Assembly: GCF_015752315.1 (NCBI RefSeq) | Contig: NZ_JADOVJ010000001.1 | Location: 1,914,501 to 1,978,500, forward strand | Direction: 5' to 3' | From: Nocardioides luteus | Lineage (GTDB): Bacteria; Actinomycetota; Actinomycetes; Propionibacteriales; Nocardioidaceae | Length of the DNA: 64,000 nucleotides | In this document: in pieces, positions 34,943 to 43,226 of the stretch | Layout: the number at the start of each line of letters is the position of its first letter | Numbering within the stretch: position 1 is the stretch's first letter | Position numbers and translations under genes: made by a program | The notes under the pieces: model-generated | Told to the model about the DNA's origin: nothing | Databases searched by the model: none | Seen by the model: only the letters and a program-made list of their open reading frames with translations

Positions 34943-36469
34943 ATGGAGAACTTCGAACTGCTCATGGGTGGACTCGAGTCCGCCCTGACCCCGATGAACC
35001 TGCTCTACGCCGCCATCGGCGTGCTGCTGGGCACCTTCGTCGGCGTGCTCCCCGGCATCGGACCGGCGATGGCCATCGCGCTGCTGCTCCCCGTGACGTA
35101 CCGGCTCGAGCCGACCAGCGCGTTCATCATGTTCGCCGGCCTCTACTACGGCGGCATGTACGGCGGGTCCACCACCTCGATCCTGCTGAACACACCGGGG
35201 GAGTCCGCCTCGGTGATGACGGCGCTGGAGGGCAACCGGATGGCCAGGGCGGGGCGTGGCGCGCAGGCGCTGGCGACCGCTGCGGTCGGCTCGTTCGTCG
35301 CCGGCACCATCGGCACCATCCTGGTGGCGTTCTTCTCGCCGGCCCTGGCCGACGTGGCCGTCGAGCTGGGGGCGCCGTCGTACTTCGCCCTGATGGTCCT
35401 GGCGCTGGTCATGACCACGACGGTGCTCGGCACCTCGGCCCTGCGTGGGTTCGCCGCGCTGTTCCTCGGACTGACCATCGGCCTGGTCGGCCTCGACCTC
35501 AACACCGGTCAGCCGCGGCTGACCTTCGGCGTGACCCAGCTCGTCGACCGGCTCGACATCGTGGTCGTCGCGGTCGGCATCTTCGCCCTCGGCGAGGCCC
35601 TGTGGGTGGCCGCCCACCTGCGCCGGAAGCCGGCGCACGTGATCCCCGTCGGCCGTCCGTGGCTGTCGCGCGACGACTGGGGCCGCTCCTGGAAGCCGTG
35701 GCTGCGCGGCACCGCCTTCGGGTTCCCGTTCGGCGCGCTCCCGGCCGGTGGCGCCGAGATCCCGACCTTCCTCTCGTACCTGACCGAGCGGAAGCTCTCC
35801 AAGCACAAGGAGTTCGGCAAGGGCGCCATCGAGGGTGTCGCCGGTCCGGAGGCGGCCAACAACGCCTCGGCCGCCGGCATGTTCGTGCCGATGCTCGCCC
35901 TCGGGCTGCCGGTGACGGCCACCGCCGCGGTGATGCTCTCGGCGCTCCAGGGCTACGGGATCACCCCGGGTCCGCAGCTGATGACCGACCACGCCGACCT
36001 GGTGTGGACGCTGCTGGCCAGCCTGCTGATCGGCAACACCCTGCTGCTGGTGCTCAACCTGCCGCTGGCACCGCTGTGGGCCCGGCTGCTGCGGATCCCG
36101 CGTCCGCAGCTCTACGCGGGCATCCTGTTCTTCGCCTGCCTGGGTGCGTACGCCACCAACCTGGACCCTTTCGACATCGGGCTGCTGGTCGCGTTCGGTC
36201 TGCTCGGGCTGATGATGCGCCGTTTCGGCCTGCCGGTGCTGCCGCTCATCCTGGGCGTCATCCTCGGGCCGCTGATGGAGACCAAGCTGCGTGAGGCGCT
36301 GACGATCTCGGGTGGTGACTACGGTGGGTTGCTGAACGAGCCGCTGGCGGTGGTCGTCTACGTTCTGATCGCGTTGTTCATCCTGGGCCGGCCGTTCATC
36401 GCCCGGGTCCGGGCACGGGCCGACGAGTCGGCCACCGTCGAGGACGAGAAGGAGCTGGTGAACCGATGA
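34943..36469 (+). CDS. tctA: Tripartite tricarboxylate transporter permease TctA
   Basis: 508 residues, about eleven to twelve membrane helices. TctA family signature [20 protein letters not shown] near residue 34, then [21 protein letters not shown] and, in the internal repeat, [20 protein letters not shown]. It imports citrate or a related tricarboxylate using the ion gradient, with TctB and TctC. It is followed without gap by a universal stress protein. Confidence 0.94.
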   Translation: MENFELLMGGLESALTPMNLLYAAIGVLLGTFVGVLPGIGPAMAIALLLPVTYRLEPTSAFIMFAGLYYGGMYGGSTTSILLNTPGESASVMTALEGNRMARAGRGAQALATAAVGSFVAGTIGTILVAFFSPALADVAVELGAPSYFALMVLALVMTTTVLGTSALRGFAALFLGLTIGLVGLDLNTGQPRLTFGVTQLVDRLDIVVVAVGIFALGEALWVAAHLRRKPAHVIPVGRPWLSRDDWGRSWKPWLRGTAFGFPFGALPAGGAEIPTFLSYLTERKLSKHKEFGKGAIEGVAGPEAANNASAAGMFVPMLALGLPVTATAAVMLSALQGYGITPGPQLMTDHADLVWTLLASLLIGNTLLLVLNLPLAPLWARLLRIPRPQLYAGILFFACLGAYATNLDPFDIGLLVAFGLLGLMMRRFGLPVLPLILGVILGPLMETKLREALTISGGDYGGLLNEPLAVVVYVLIALFILGRPFIARVRARADESATVEDEKELVNR

Positions 36470-36888
36470 GTGAGACTCCCGCAGGTGGCTGGGTGGTCGT
36501 GGCGTGGGCGCCCGACGTCTACGGCGCGGTCGCGCTGGACTGGGCGCTGGCCGACGCCGAGCGCCGCGACCGTGGCGTCGTGGTCGTCAACGCCTCCCGG
36601 GGTGACGCCCTGGTCGACAACCGCTACGCCTTCGACGAGCAGCTCGCGGAGCTCGAGCGCCGGCTGTCCGAGTCCGGCCGGCCGCACGAGATCCGGCAGT
36701 CCATCGACCCGGACGTCGGCGGTGCCGTCCTCGACGCCGCCGAGCAGCTCGACGCCCGGCTGATCGTGGTCGGGCTGCGGCGGCGTACGCCGGTGGGCAA
36801 GCTGCTGATGGGCAGCGTCGCCCAGCGGATCCTGCTGGGCGCTTCCTGCCCGGTCCTGTCTGTGAAGCCGGGCTCCGTCCCGGACTGA
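36466..36888 (+). CDS. UspA-type universal stress protein
   Basis: 140 residues, one Usp domain with the ATP-binding signature near the C-terminus ([33 protein letters not shown], the G-2x-G-9x-G(S/T) pattern). ATG 36466 overlaps the tctA stop (ATGA). A Usp translationally coupled to a TTT transporter suggests a regulatory or energy-sensing role for the transporter; that role is inferred. Confidence 0.9.
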   Translation: MSETPAGGWVVVAWAPDVYGAVALDWALADAERRDRGVVVVNASRGDALVDNRYAFDEQLAELERRLSESGRPHEIRQSIDPDVGGAVLDAAEQLDARLIVVGLRRRTPVGKLLMGSVAQRILLGASCPVLSVKPGSVPD

Positions 36889-36963
36889 TCGACACCGCCG
36901 ATCGACACGGGTCCGGCGCGAGGGTTCGGTGTCCGGGGCGTGTGCCCGTCATACTTCACGGTG

Positions 36964-38445
36964 ATGAGCACTGCCACCGAACCCTCCGCCGAGACCGCCC
37001 CGACCGACCAGCAGGCCGACCAGAAGGCCGACCAGAAGGTCGTCTCGGTCGCCATGGTCACCCTCGGGTGCACCCGCAACGAGGTGGACTCCGAGGAGCT
37101 CGCCGGACGGCTCACCGCCGGAGGGTTCCGGCTGGTCGCCGACCCGGACGAGGCCGACACGGTGGTCGTGAACACCTGCGGGTTCGTCGAGCAGGCGAAG
37201 AAGGACTCGGTCGACACGCTGCTGGAGGCCGCCGACCTCAAGGAGACGGGCAAGGCCCAGGCGGTCGTCGCGGTCGGCTGCATGGCCGAGCGCTACGGCA
37301 AGGACCTGGCCGCCGAGCTGCCCGAGGCCGACGCGGTGCTCGGGTTCGACGACTACCCCGACATCGCCGCCAAGCTCCGCTCCATCCTGAGCGGCGAGAC
37401 CCACCACCCGCACACGCCTCAGGACCGGCGTCTGCTGCTCCCGATCTCTCCGGTCGAGCGCGACGCCTCCGCCATCTCGGTCCCCGGTATGGCGGCCGTC
37501 GACCAGGTACCGGGTTTCGCGGGACGTACGCGGCTCGACGACGCGCCGTGGGCGCCGCTGAAGCTCGCCTCGGGCTGTGACCGCCGCTGCACCTTCTGCG
37601 CGATCCCGCAGTTCCGCGGCTCGTTCGTCTCGCGGCGCCCCTCCGACGTGCTCCACGAGGCCCAGTGGCTGGCCGAGCAGGGCGTCAAGGAGCTCTTCCT
37701 GGTCTCGGAGAACTCCACCTCCTACGGCAAGGACCTCGGCGACATCCGGCTGCTCGAGACGCTGCTGCCGGAGCTGGCCGGCATCGACGGCATCGAGCGC
37801 GTACGCGTCTCCTACCTGCAGCCCGCCGAGACCCGGCCCGACCTGCTCAAGGTCATCGCCACCACGCCCGGCGTGACGCCCTACTTCGACCTGAGCTTCC
37901 AGCACGCCTCCAACGCCGTCCTGCGCCGGATGAAGCGGTTCGGCGACCCGGAGAGCTTCCTGGGCCTGCTCGAGCAGATCCGCGGCTACGCGCCCGAGGC
38001 CGGGGTGCGGTCCAACGTCATCGTCGGCTTCCCCGGCGAGACCGAGGAGGACCTCGAGATCCTCACCGACTTCCTGGTCGCCGCCCGCATGGACGTCACC
38101 GGCGTCTTCGGCTACTCCGACGAGGAGGGCACCGAGGCCGCCGGATTCGACGCCTCGCTCAAGCTGGACGAGGACGAGATCCGCGCCCGCGTCGAGCACG
38201 TCAACGAGCTCGTCGAGGAGCTCACCGCCCAGCGGGCCGAGGAGCGGATCGGGGAGCAGGTCGTCGTGCTCGTCGAGGAGACCTCGGACGGTGAGATCTG
38301 GGGCCGGGCCGCCCACCAGGGCCCCGAGGTCGACGGGATGACCTCGCTCGACGGCGACGTCGACGGCGTACGTCCAGGTGATCTGGTGACCGCGACCGTC
38401 ATCGCCTCCGAAGGCGTTGACCTGGTCGCTTCGGTGAACGGTTAG
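36964..38445 (+). CDS. rimO: Ribosomal protein S12 methylthiotransferase RimO
   Basis: About 493 residues. Radical-SAM enzyme that methylthiolates an Asp of ribosomal protein S12. N-terminal MTTase domain with cluster Cys in [26 protein letters not shown] and [11 protein letters not shown]; radical-SAM Cys triad CDRRCTFC; C-terminal TRAM domain (about 430-493). ATG 36964 or the adjacent GTG 36961 are the plausible starts. A CATACT hexamer at 36950-36955 is close but its spacing (5 or 8) is less exact than at other genes here. Confidence 0.95.
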   Translation: MSTATEPSAETAPTDQQADQKADQKVVSVAMVTLGCTRNEVDSEELAGRLTAGGFRLVADPDEADTVVVNTCGFVEQAKKDSVDTLLEAADLKETGKAQAVVAVGCMAERYGKDLAAELPEADAVLGFDDYPDIAAKLRSILSGETHHPHTPQDRRLLLPISPVERDASAISVPGMAAVDQVPGFAGRTRLDDAPWAPLKLASGCDRRCTFCAIPQFRGSFVSRRPSDVLHEAQWLAEQGVKELFLVSENSTSYGKDLGDIRLLETLLPELAGIDGIERVRVSYLQPAETRPDLLKVIATTPGVTPYFDLSFQHASNAVLRRMKRFGDPESFLGLLEQIRGYAPEAGVRSNVIVGFPGETEEDLEILTDFLVAARMDVTGVFGYSDEEGTEAAGFDASLKLDEDEIRARVEHVNELVEELTAQRAEERIGEQVVVLVEETSDGEIWGRAAHQGPEVDGMTSLDGDVDGVRPGDLVTATVIASEGVDLVASVNG

Positions 38446-38455
38446 GGTGCAGCCC

Positions 38456-39097
38456 GTGAACGAGCAGCAGCCCCAGAACGCCGAGCCCGTCGTCAAGACG
38501 AGCAACTGGAACATCCCCAACGCGCTGACCACGCTGCGGATCCTCGCCGTCCCGTTCTTCGCGTGGGCGCTGCTCGCCGACGGCGGTGACAACCCGACGC
38601 TGCGCTGGATCGCCTTCGTGATCTTCGCGCTGGCGATGATCACCGACAAGATCGACGGTGACCTGGCCCGCAAGCACAACCTGATCACCGACTTCGGCAA
38701 GATCGCCGACCCGATCGCCGACAAGGCGGTCACCGGGATGGCCTTCATCGGTCTCTCGATCGTCGGCGACATCTGGTGGTGGGTCACCGTCATCGTGCTG
38801 CTGCGCGAGTGGAGCGTCACGCTGCTGCGGCTCTCGGTGCTGAAGAAGATCGTGATCGCGGCCGACCAGCTCGGCAAGATCAAGACCACCGTCCAGGCGG
38901 TCGCGCTCGGCGGGCTGCTGCTGCCGCTGCCGCACGGTTCGGCCCACGGCGGCGCCTTCGGCGACGCCCTGGTGTGGGAGCTGCTCTTCTACGCCTTCCA
39001 GATCTGTCTCGCGGTCGCAGTGGCCCTGACGATGTGGTCCGGCTTCCAGTTCTTCCAGGGCGTGTGGAAGCAGCGCGCGTCCCTCCGGTCCTCGTAG
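38456..39097 (+). CDS. pgsA: CDP-diacylglycerol-glycerol-3-phosphate 3-phosphatidyltransferase
   Basis: 213 residues, an integral membrane enzyme making phosphatidylglycerol phosphate. The CDP-alcohol phosphotransferase motif D-G-x2-A-R-x8-G-x3-D-x3-D is present as DGDLARKHNLITDFGKIADP followed by IADK. Several membrane helices follow. GTG 38456 has TAGGGT (38443-38448) seven bases upstream, preferred over GTG 38447. rimO-pgsA-cinA-clgR order, here interrupted by a nuclease gene, is common in Actinobacteria. Confidence 0.93.
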   Translation: MNEQQPQNAEPVVKTSNWNIPNALTTLRILAVPFFAWALLADGGDNPTLRWIAFVIFALAMITDKIDGDLARKHNLITDFGKIADPIADKAVTGMAFIGLSIVGDIWWWVTVIVLLREWSVTLLRLSVLKKIVIAADQLGKIKTTVQAVALGGLLLPLPHGSAHGGAFGDALVWELLFYAFQICLAVAVALTMWSGFQFFQGVWKQRASLRSS

Positions 39098-39251
39098 ATC
39101 TCCAATTTCGGGTAGTTGTAACTCCGTTACCGGACGTTCATCGAAGATCCCCGCGAAGAAGGCGTACGCGGCGTTATTGTCGCGTTCCGGTCGGTGCTGA
39201 ATCGGGCAGACCGCCCATCGCCTTCTACCTTCCACACGCGGGGAGTCATCC

Positions 39252-41225
39252 ATGTTCTCAGCACGTCAGGTGCTCGGTTCGGTGGTCGGCCTGACGGCCG
39301 CCGTCGCCGGCATCGGCGCGGTCGCCATCCCGACCGCGCGCGCCACCACCACGGCCGAGGCCGTCGCGATCGCCGACATCCAGGGCACGGGCACCACCAG
39401 CCCGCTCGCCGGCCAGACCGTCACCACCAGCGGCATCGTCACCGCCGCCTACCCCTCGGGCGGGTTCTTCGGGTTCTACCTCCAGACCCCGGGCACGGGC
39501 GGCACCCTCGACCTCGGGTCCCACGACGCCTCCGACGCGGTCTTCGTCTACCAGCCCCGCTCGGCCGGTGCGGTCACCGTCAAGCCGGGCGACGCCGTGA
39601 CCGTGACCGGCGAGGTGACCGAGTACGCCGGCCTGACCGAGGTCTCGGTGCCCACCGCCGCCGGCATCGTCACCGACGGCACCGGCACCATCGAGCCGGT
39701 GGTCTCGCAGTGGCCGGCGACCGACGCGCAGAAGGAGTCGCTGGAGGGGATGCTCTTCGCGCCCCAGGGCGACATCACCGTGAGCAACACCTACGGTGTC
39801 GAGAACTTCGGCGAGCTCGGCCTCGCCCAGGGCGACCGCCCGCTGATCCAGCCGACCGAGGTGGCGCGTCCCGGCTCCGCCGAGGCCGCGGCCGTCGCCG
39901 CCGACAATGCCGCGCGCGGGATCGTGCTCGACGACGGCTCCTCGACCACGCTGCGCCCGCCGACCAGCCGCACCATCCCCTACGTCTCCAACACCTCGCC
40001 CGTCGTGGTCGGCGCCTCCGTCGACTTCCGCGGCACGGTGATCCTCTCCCAGGGCGGCTCGCCCTCGGCGCCCACCTACCGCCTCCAGCCCACCCAGGTC
40101 GCCACCGCCGACCCGGCGTCGTGGCCGGCGGACTTCGGTGACGTACGCAGCGACGCCCCCGACGAGCGCAAGATCGGCCGCCGTGCCGACGTGAAGATCG
40201 CCTCCTTCAACGTGCTCAACTACTTCACCACGCTCGGCGACGCCGACGACGACAACGTCGGCGACGGCGGCTGCACCGCCTACAAGGACCGCGCCGGCGA
40301 CGGCAACAGCGTCAGCGGCGGCTGCGACCAGCGCGGCGCCTGGGACCCGGCCGACTTCGGCCGCCAGCAGTCCAAGATCGTCGCCGCGATCAACGCGCTC
40401 GACGCCGACGTCGTCGGCCTGATGGAGATCGAGAACTCCGCGCGCCTCGGCGAGACCCCCGACGAGGCGACCAACTCGCTGGTCGCCGCGCTCAACGCGG
40501 CCGCCGGTCGCAAGGTCTGGACGGCCAACCCGTCCTCGGCCGAGCTGCCCGACGCCTCCGGCGCCGACGTGATCACCAACGCGATCATCTACAAGCGCTC
40601 GGCCGTACGCCGCCTCGGTGAGGCCCGCGCGCTGGGCGACCAGAGCGGCGACGACCAGGCCTTCGGCAACGCGCGTGAGCCGATCGGTCAGATCTTCAAG
40701 CCCGCCGACGGCGGTGCGCCGTTCCTCTTCGTGGTCAACCACTTCAAGTCGAAGGGCTCGGCCGGCCCGTGGCCGGGCGACGCCGACGCCGGCGACGGCC
40801 AGGGTGCCTCCAACGAGTCGCGGGTCCGCCAGGCCACCGCGCTGGTCTCGTGGGTCTCCTCGGTGCGGTCCGAGACGGGCGTCACCGACGTCGCGCTCGC
40901 CGGTGACTTCAACTCCTACACCCAGGAGGACCCGATGCAGGTCCTCTACGAGGCCGGCTTCGCCGACTCCGAGACGCTCAGCGGCAACGAGGAGTACAGC
41001 TACTCCTTCTCGGGCCTGTCCGGTTCGCTCGACCACGTGCTGCTCAACCGGCACGCTCAGCGCCGCTTCACCGGCTCCGACATCTGGTCGATCAACTCGG
41101 GGGAGTCGCTGCTGCTGGAGTACAGCCGCTACAACTACACCGGCATCGACCTGCACGCCGACTCGCCGTACCGCTCCTCCGACCACGACCCAGTCGTCGT
41201 CGGACTGACGCGCAACGCCGGCTAG
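39252..41225 (+). CDS. Secreted ExeM/NucH-like extracellular nuclease
   Basis: 657 residues. Signal peptide (about 1-33), an OB-like N-terminal region (about 35-280) as in ExeM/NucH proteins, and an endonuclease/exonuclease/phosphatase domain (about 315-650). Its motifs are IASFNVLNYF, VVGLMEIENSA, VVNHFKSKG, VALAGDFNSYTQEDP and a final SDHDPVVVGL with catalytic His and Asp. It probably degrades extracellular DNA for phosphate or nutrient supply. The 154-base upstream region contains GTTCATCGA (39137), reminiscent of a PhoP-box half. It sits between pgsA and cinA and ends at a strong hairpin. Confidence 0.88.
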   Translation: MFSARQVLGSVVGLTAAVAGIGAVAIPTARATTTAEAVAIADIQGTGTTSPLAGQTVTTSGIVTAAYPSGGFFGFYLQTPGTGGTLDLGSHDASDAVFVYQPRSAGAVTVKPGDAVTVTGEVTEYAGLTEVSVPTAAGIVTDGTGTIEPVVSQWPATDAQKESLEGMLFAPQGDITVSNTYGVENFGELGLAQGDRPLIQPTEVARPGSAEAAAVAADNAARGIVLDDGSSTTLRPPTSRTIPYVSNTSPVVVGASVDFRGTVILSQGGSPSAPTYRLQPTQVATADPASWPADFGDVRSDAPDERKIGRRADVKIASFNVLNYFTTLGDADDDNVGDGGCTAYKDRAGDGNSVSGGCDQRGAWDPADFGRQQSKIVAAINALDADVVGLMEIENSARLGETPDEATNSLVAALNAAAGRKVWTANPSSAELPDASGADVITNAIIYKRSAVRRLGEARALGDQSGDDQAFGNAREPIGQIFKPADGGAPFLFVVNHFKSKGSAGPWPGDADAGDGQGASNESRVRQATALVSWVSSVRSETGVTDVALAGDFNSYTQEDPMQVLYEAGFADSETLSGNEEYSYSFSGLSGSLDHVLLNRHAQRRFTGSDIWSINSGESLLLEYSRYNYTGIDLHADSPYRSSDHDPVVVGLTRNAG

Positions 41226-41240
41226 ACGCTCACCGCTCGC

Positions 41241-41273
41241 GCGGCCCGGTCACCGTTGTGGTGACCGGGCCGC
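41241..41273 (+). terminator. Hairpin terminator after the nuclease gene
   Basis: GCGGCCCGGTCACC, loop GTTGT, then GGTGACCGGGCCGC: a perfect 14-bp stem 15 bases after the stop. The cinA promoter hexamer TACGTT begins at its last base. Confidence 0.85.
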
Positions 41274-41285
41274 TACGTTTGCCCT

Positions 41286-41771
41286 ATGGCAGCTGTCGAT
41301 GACCTTCATGCCGCACTGCGGGACGCCGGCGCGACCCTGGCGACCGCCGAGTCGCTGACCGCCGGACGCCTGGCCGCGATGCTCACCGACCCGCCCGGGG
41401 CGTCGAAGACGTTCCGCGGGGGCTTCGTGACGTACGCGACGGAGCTGAAGCACCTCCTGCTGGGCGTCCCCGTCTCGGTGATCGAGACTGTCGGGGTGGT
41501 CTCCGCGGAGTGCGCGGCGGCGATGGCCGCGGGGGCGCGGGAGCGTTCGGGGTCGACGTACGGGCTCGCGACCACGGGTGTGGCAGGCCCGGAGGAGCAG
41601 GAGGGAAAGCCCGTGGGCACGGTCTTTCTGGGCGTTTCCGGTCCACACGGCGAAACAACGGCGCAACTCGGGCTGTCGGGCTCGCGTGCGGAGATCCAGC
41701 GTGATACGTGTTTGTTCGCTGTTGATGAACTACTCGGACTACTTCGGCGGGAACATCGAAGGGTCAGGTAG
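41286..41771 (+). CDS. cinA: CinA C-terminal-type nicotinamide-nucleotide amidohydrolase
   Basis: 161 residues, a single CinA/PncC domain lacking the N-terminal MoCF-like half. Motifs: LATAESLTAGRLAAMLTDPPGAS, FRGGFVTYATELKHLLLGV, and YGLATTGVAGPEEQEGKPVGTV. It deamidates nicotinamide mononucleotide in NAD recycling. The ATG has TACGTT (41274-41279) six bases upstream, a leaderless arrangement. clgR follows after 60 bases. Confidence 0.93.
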   Translation: MAAVDDLHAALRDAGATLATAESLTAGRLAAMLTDPPGASKTFRGGFVTYATELKHLLLGVPVSVIETVGVVSAECAAAMAAGARERSGSTYGLATTGVAGPEEQEGKPVGTVFLGVSGPHGETTAQLGLSGSRAEIQRDTCLFAVDELLGLLRREHRRVR

Positions 41772-41831
41772 CGTTGGGGCAGGACGTCACCCAGATGTCG
41801 GTGACTTGTGAACTGTAGGAGGCTGACCGCA

Positions 41832-42119
41832 ATGGTGCTCTTCCGTCGACTTCTCGGCGAGGTGCTTCGTGCCCAGCGGCTCGAGCGCGGGATGACCCTG
41901 CGCGAGGTCTCCGCGGAGGCGCGAGTCAGCCTCGGCTACATCTCCGAGGTCGAGCGTGGCCAGAAGGAAGCCTCTTCCGAGCTCCTCGCCTCGCTCTGCA
42001 GCGCTCTCGACGTGGCTCTCTCCGATGTGCTCCGCGACGTCTCCGACGCGGTCGCCCTCGAAGAGGCCACCATTCTGCGGATGCCCGTTCGCGCCGCTGC
42101 CGACGCTGCCGCCGCCTGA
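41832..42119 (+). CDS. clgR: ClgR-type transcriptional regulator of proteolysis
   Basis: 95 residues; an XRE helix-turn-helix (about 8-63: [37 protein letters not shown]) and a short tail ending in an Ala-rich AADAAAA, which could be a ClpP1P2 recognition end as in known ClgR. ClgR activates clpP and other protease and repair genes under stress. I start at ATG 41832; AGGAGG lies ten bases upstream. The position after pgsA and cinA supports the identity. Confidence 0.85.
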   Translation: MVLFRRLLGEVLRAQRLERGMTLREVSAEARVSLGYISEVERGQKEASSELLASLCSALDVALSDVLRDVSDAVALEEATILRMPVRAAADAAAA

Positions 42120-42143
42120 TCGTTCCCGATCGGGGAGATTTTT
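42115..42143 (+). terminator. Intrinsic terminator after clgR
   Basis: CCTGATCG pairs with CGATCGGG (one G-U) around loop TTCC; after GAGA follow five T residues. The stem includes the clgR stop codon. Confidence 0.6.
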
Positions 42144-42230
42144 CCTTCGGCGTGTCTCAAAGCCGGCGCGCCCATCTCCTTGCTGACGTGGGCCCACCAC
42201 GGGCCCGCGCATTCATGGGGAGATGGTGCG

Positions 42231-42473
42231 ATGCGCATGGCAGTCGAGAACGAGCTTCCGGACCTGACGGTCCCGGGCCCGCGGGGCGAGGGCGACCCGG
42301 TTTCTCCCGACCTGCTCGAGGCTGAGCTCTTCGGGCTGGAGGAGACCCTGAACATCCTTCGCGAGGAGTTCACCTCCGTCGCTCCCGGTGAGCGTGCGCA
42401 CGTCGCCCGCCACATGCGCGACACCCGGGTCCGGATCGCCCAGATCCGGTTGCGCCTGCTGCACGGTCGCTAG
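42231..42473 (+). CDS. Small conserved helical protein downstream of clgR
   Basis: 80 residues: an acidic Pro-rich start, then a predicted two-helix region (LEAELFGLEETLNILREEFTSV, HVARHMRDTRVRIAQIRLRLL). No known domain. I use ATG 42231, with GGGGAG about ten bases upstream; an ORF back to 42180 is possible. It lies between a terminator and the convergent nei2, whose stop overlaps its own by 4 bases. Function unknown. Confidence 0.6.
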   Translation: MRMAVENELPDLTVPGPRGEGDPVSPDLLEAELFGLEETLNILREEFTSVAPGERAHVARHMRDTRVRIAQIRLRLLHGR

Positions 42474-43222
42474 GGCTGGCACCTCGCGCAGTAGTAGGCC
42501 GGGCGCTCCTTGCCGGGCGGGCCGACCTTGGCCACGGTCACGGTGCCGCCGCAGCGGCGACAGGCCCGGCGGCCGTAGACCCACATCTGGCGGGAGCGGG
42601 ACCAGTCGGCCTGCATCAGGTCACGGGTGCGCTGGAGGATCCGGGGGAGCCGGTCGCCGGCCTCTGCGACCGTACGCAGCGGGTTGATCCCGGCGATGAA
42701 GCACGTCTCCGCGGCGTAGATCGTGCCGATCCCGGCGAGGTTGGTCTGGTCGCGCAGCGCCTCGAAGAGCGGCCGCTCCGGCTGGTCGCGGAGGCGCTGT
42801 ATGGCTGTGTCGGGGTCCCAGTCGTCGGCGAGGATGTCGGGGCCGAGATGGGCGACCAGCTGCTCCTCCTGGTCACGGGGGACCAGCTCGACGATGCCGA
42901 GCAGGAAGCCGACCGCCTCGGTGCGTTCGGTGCGAAGCACGACGCGCGCCTGGAAGCCGGGCTTGGGCCAGCGCCGGCCTGCCTCGAGGATCCGCCAGGA
43001 CCCCTCCATCTTCAGATGCGTGTGGAGCGTCCACTCGCCGGTGCGGTGGTCGATCCGGGTCAGCAGGTGCTTGCCGCGGGTCGCCGTGCCGAGGACGGTG
43101 CCGCCGGAGAGGTCGGCCGTGGCCAACTGCGGAACCCGGAAGTCCGTACGCGTCAGCACCTGCCCCGCCAGCCCCTTGTCGAGGGAACGGGCGGTGCGGA
43201 GCACGGCGTCGCCTTCCGGCAC
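42470..43222 (-). CDS. nei: Fpg/Nei family DNA glycosylase (Nei2-like)
   Basis: 250 residues. Base-excision repair enzyme removing oxidised bases by N-glycosylase/AP-lyase action. It begins MPEGD (N-terminal Pro nucleophile and catalytic Glu after Met removal), which with GKHLLTRI and the C-terminal zinc finger C-x2-C...C-x2-C (CRRCGG, YYCARCQ) marks the endonuclease VIII branch. Start is GTG 43222, four bases after the lhr stop, so it is cotranscribed with lhr. The same pair occurs in M. tuberculosis. Confidence 0.92.
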   Translation of the reverse strand: MPEGDAVLRTARSLDKGLAGQVLTRTDFRVPQLATADLSGGTVLGTATRGKHLLTRIDHRTGEWTLHTHLKMEGSWRILEAGRRWPKPGFQARVVLRTERTEAVGFLLGIVELVPRDQEEQLVAHLGPDILADDWDPDTAIQRLRDQPERPLFEALRDQTNLAGIGTIYAAETCFIAGINPLRTVAEAGDRLPRILQRTRDLMQADWSRSRQMWVYGRRACRRCGGTVTVAKVGPPGKERPAYYCARCQP

Positions 43223-43226
43223 GTCC

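Noticed and set aside
36950..36964. Clear leaderless promoter for rimO
   Set aside because: CATACT lies 5 or 8 bases from the two possible starts, so it was not counted with the 6-7 nt cohort.
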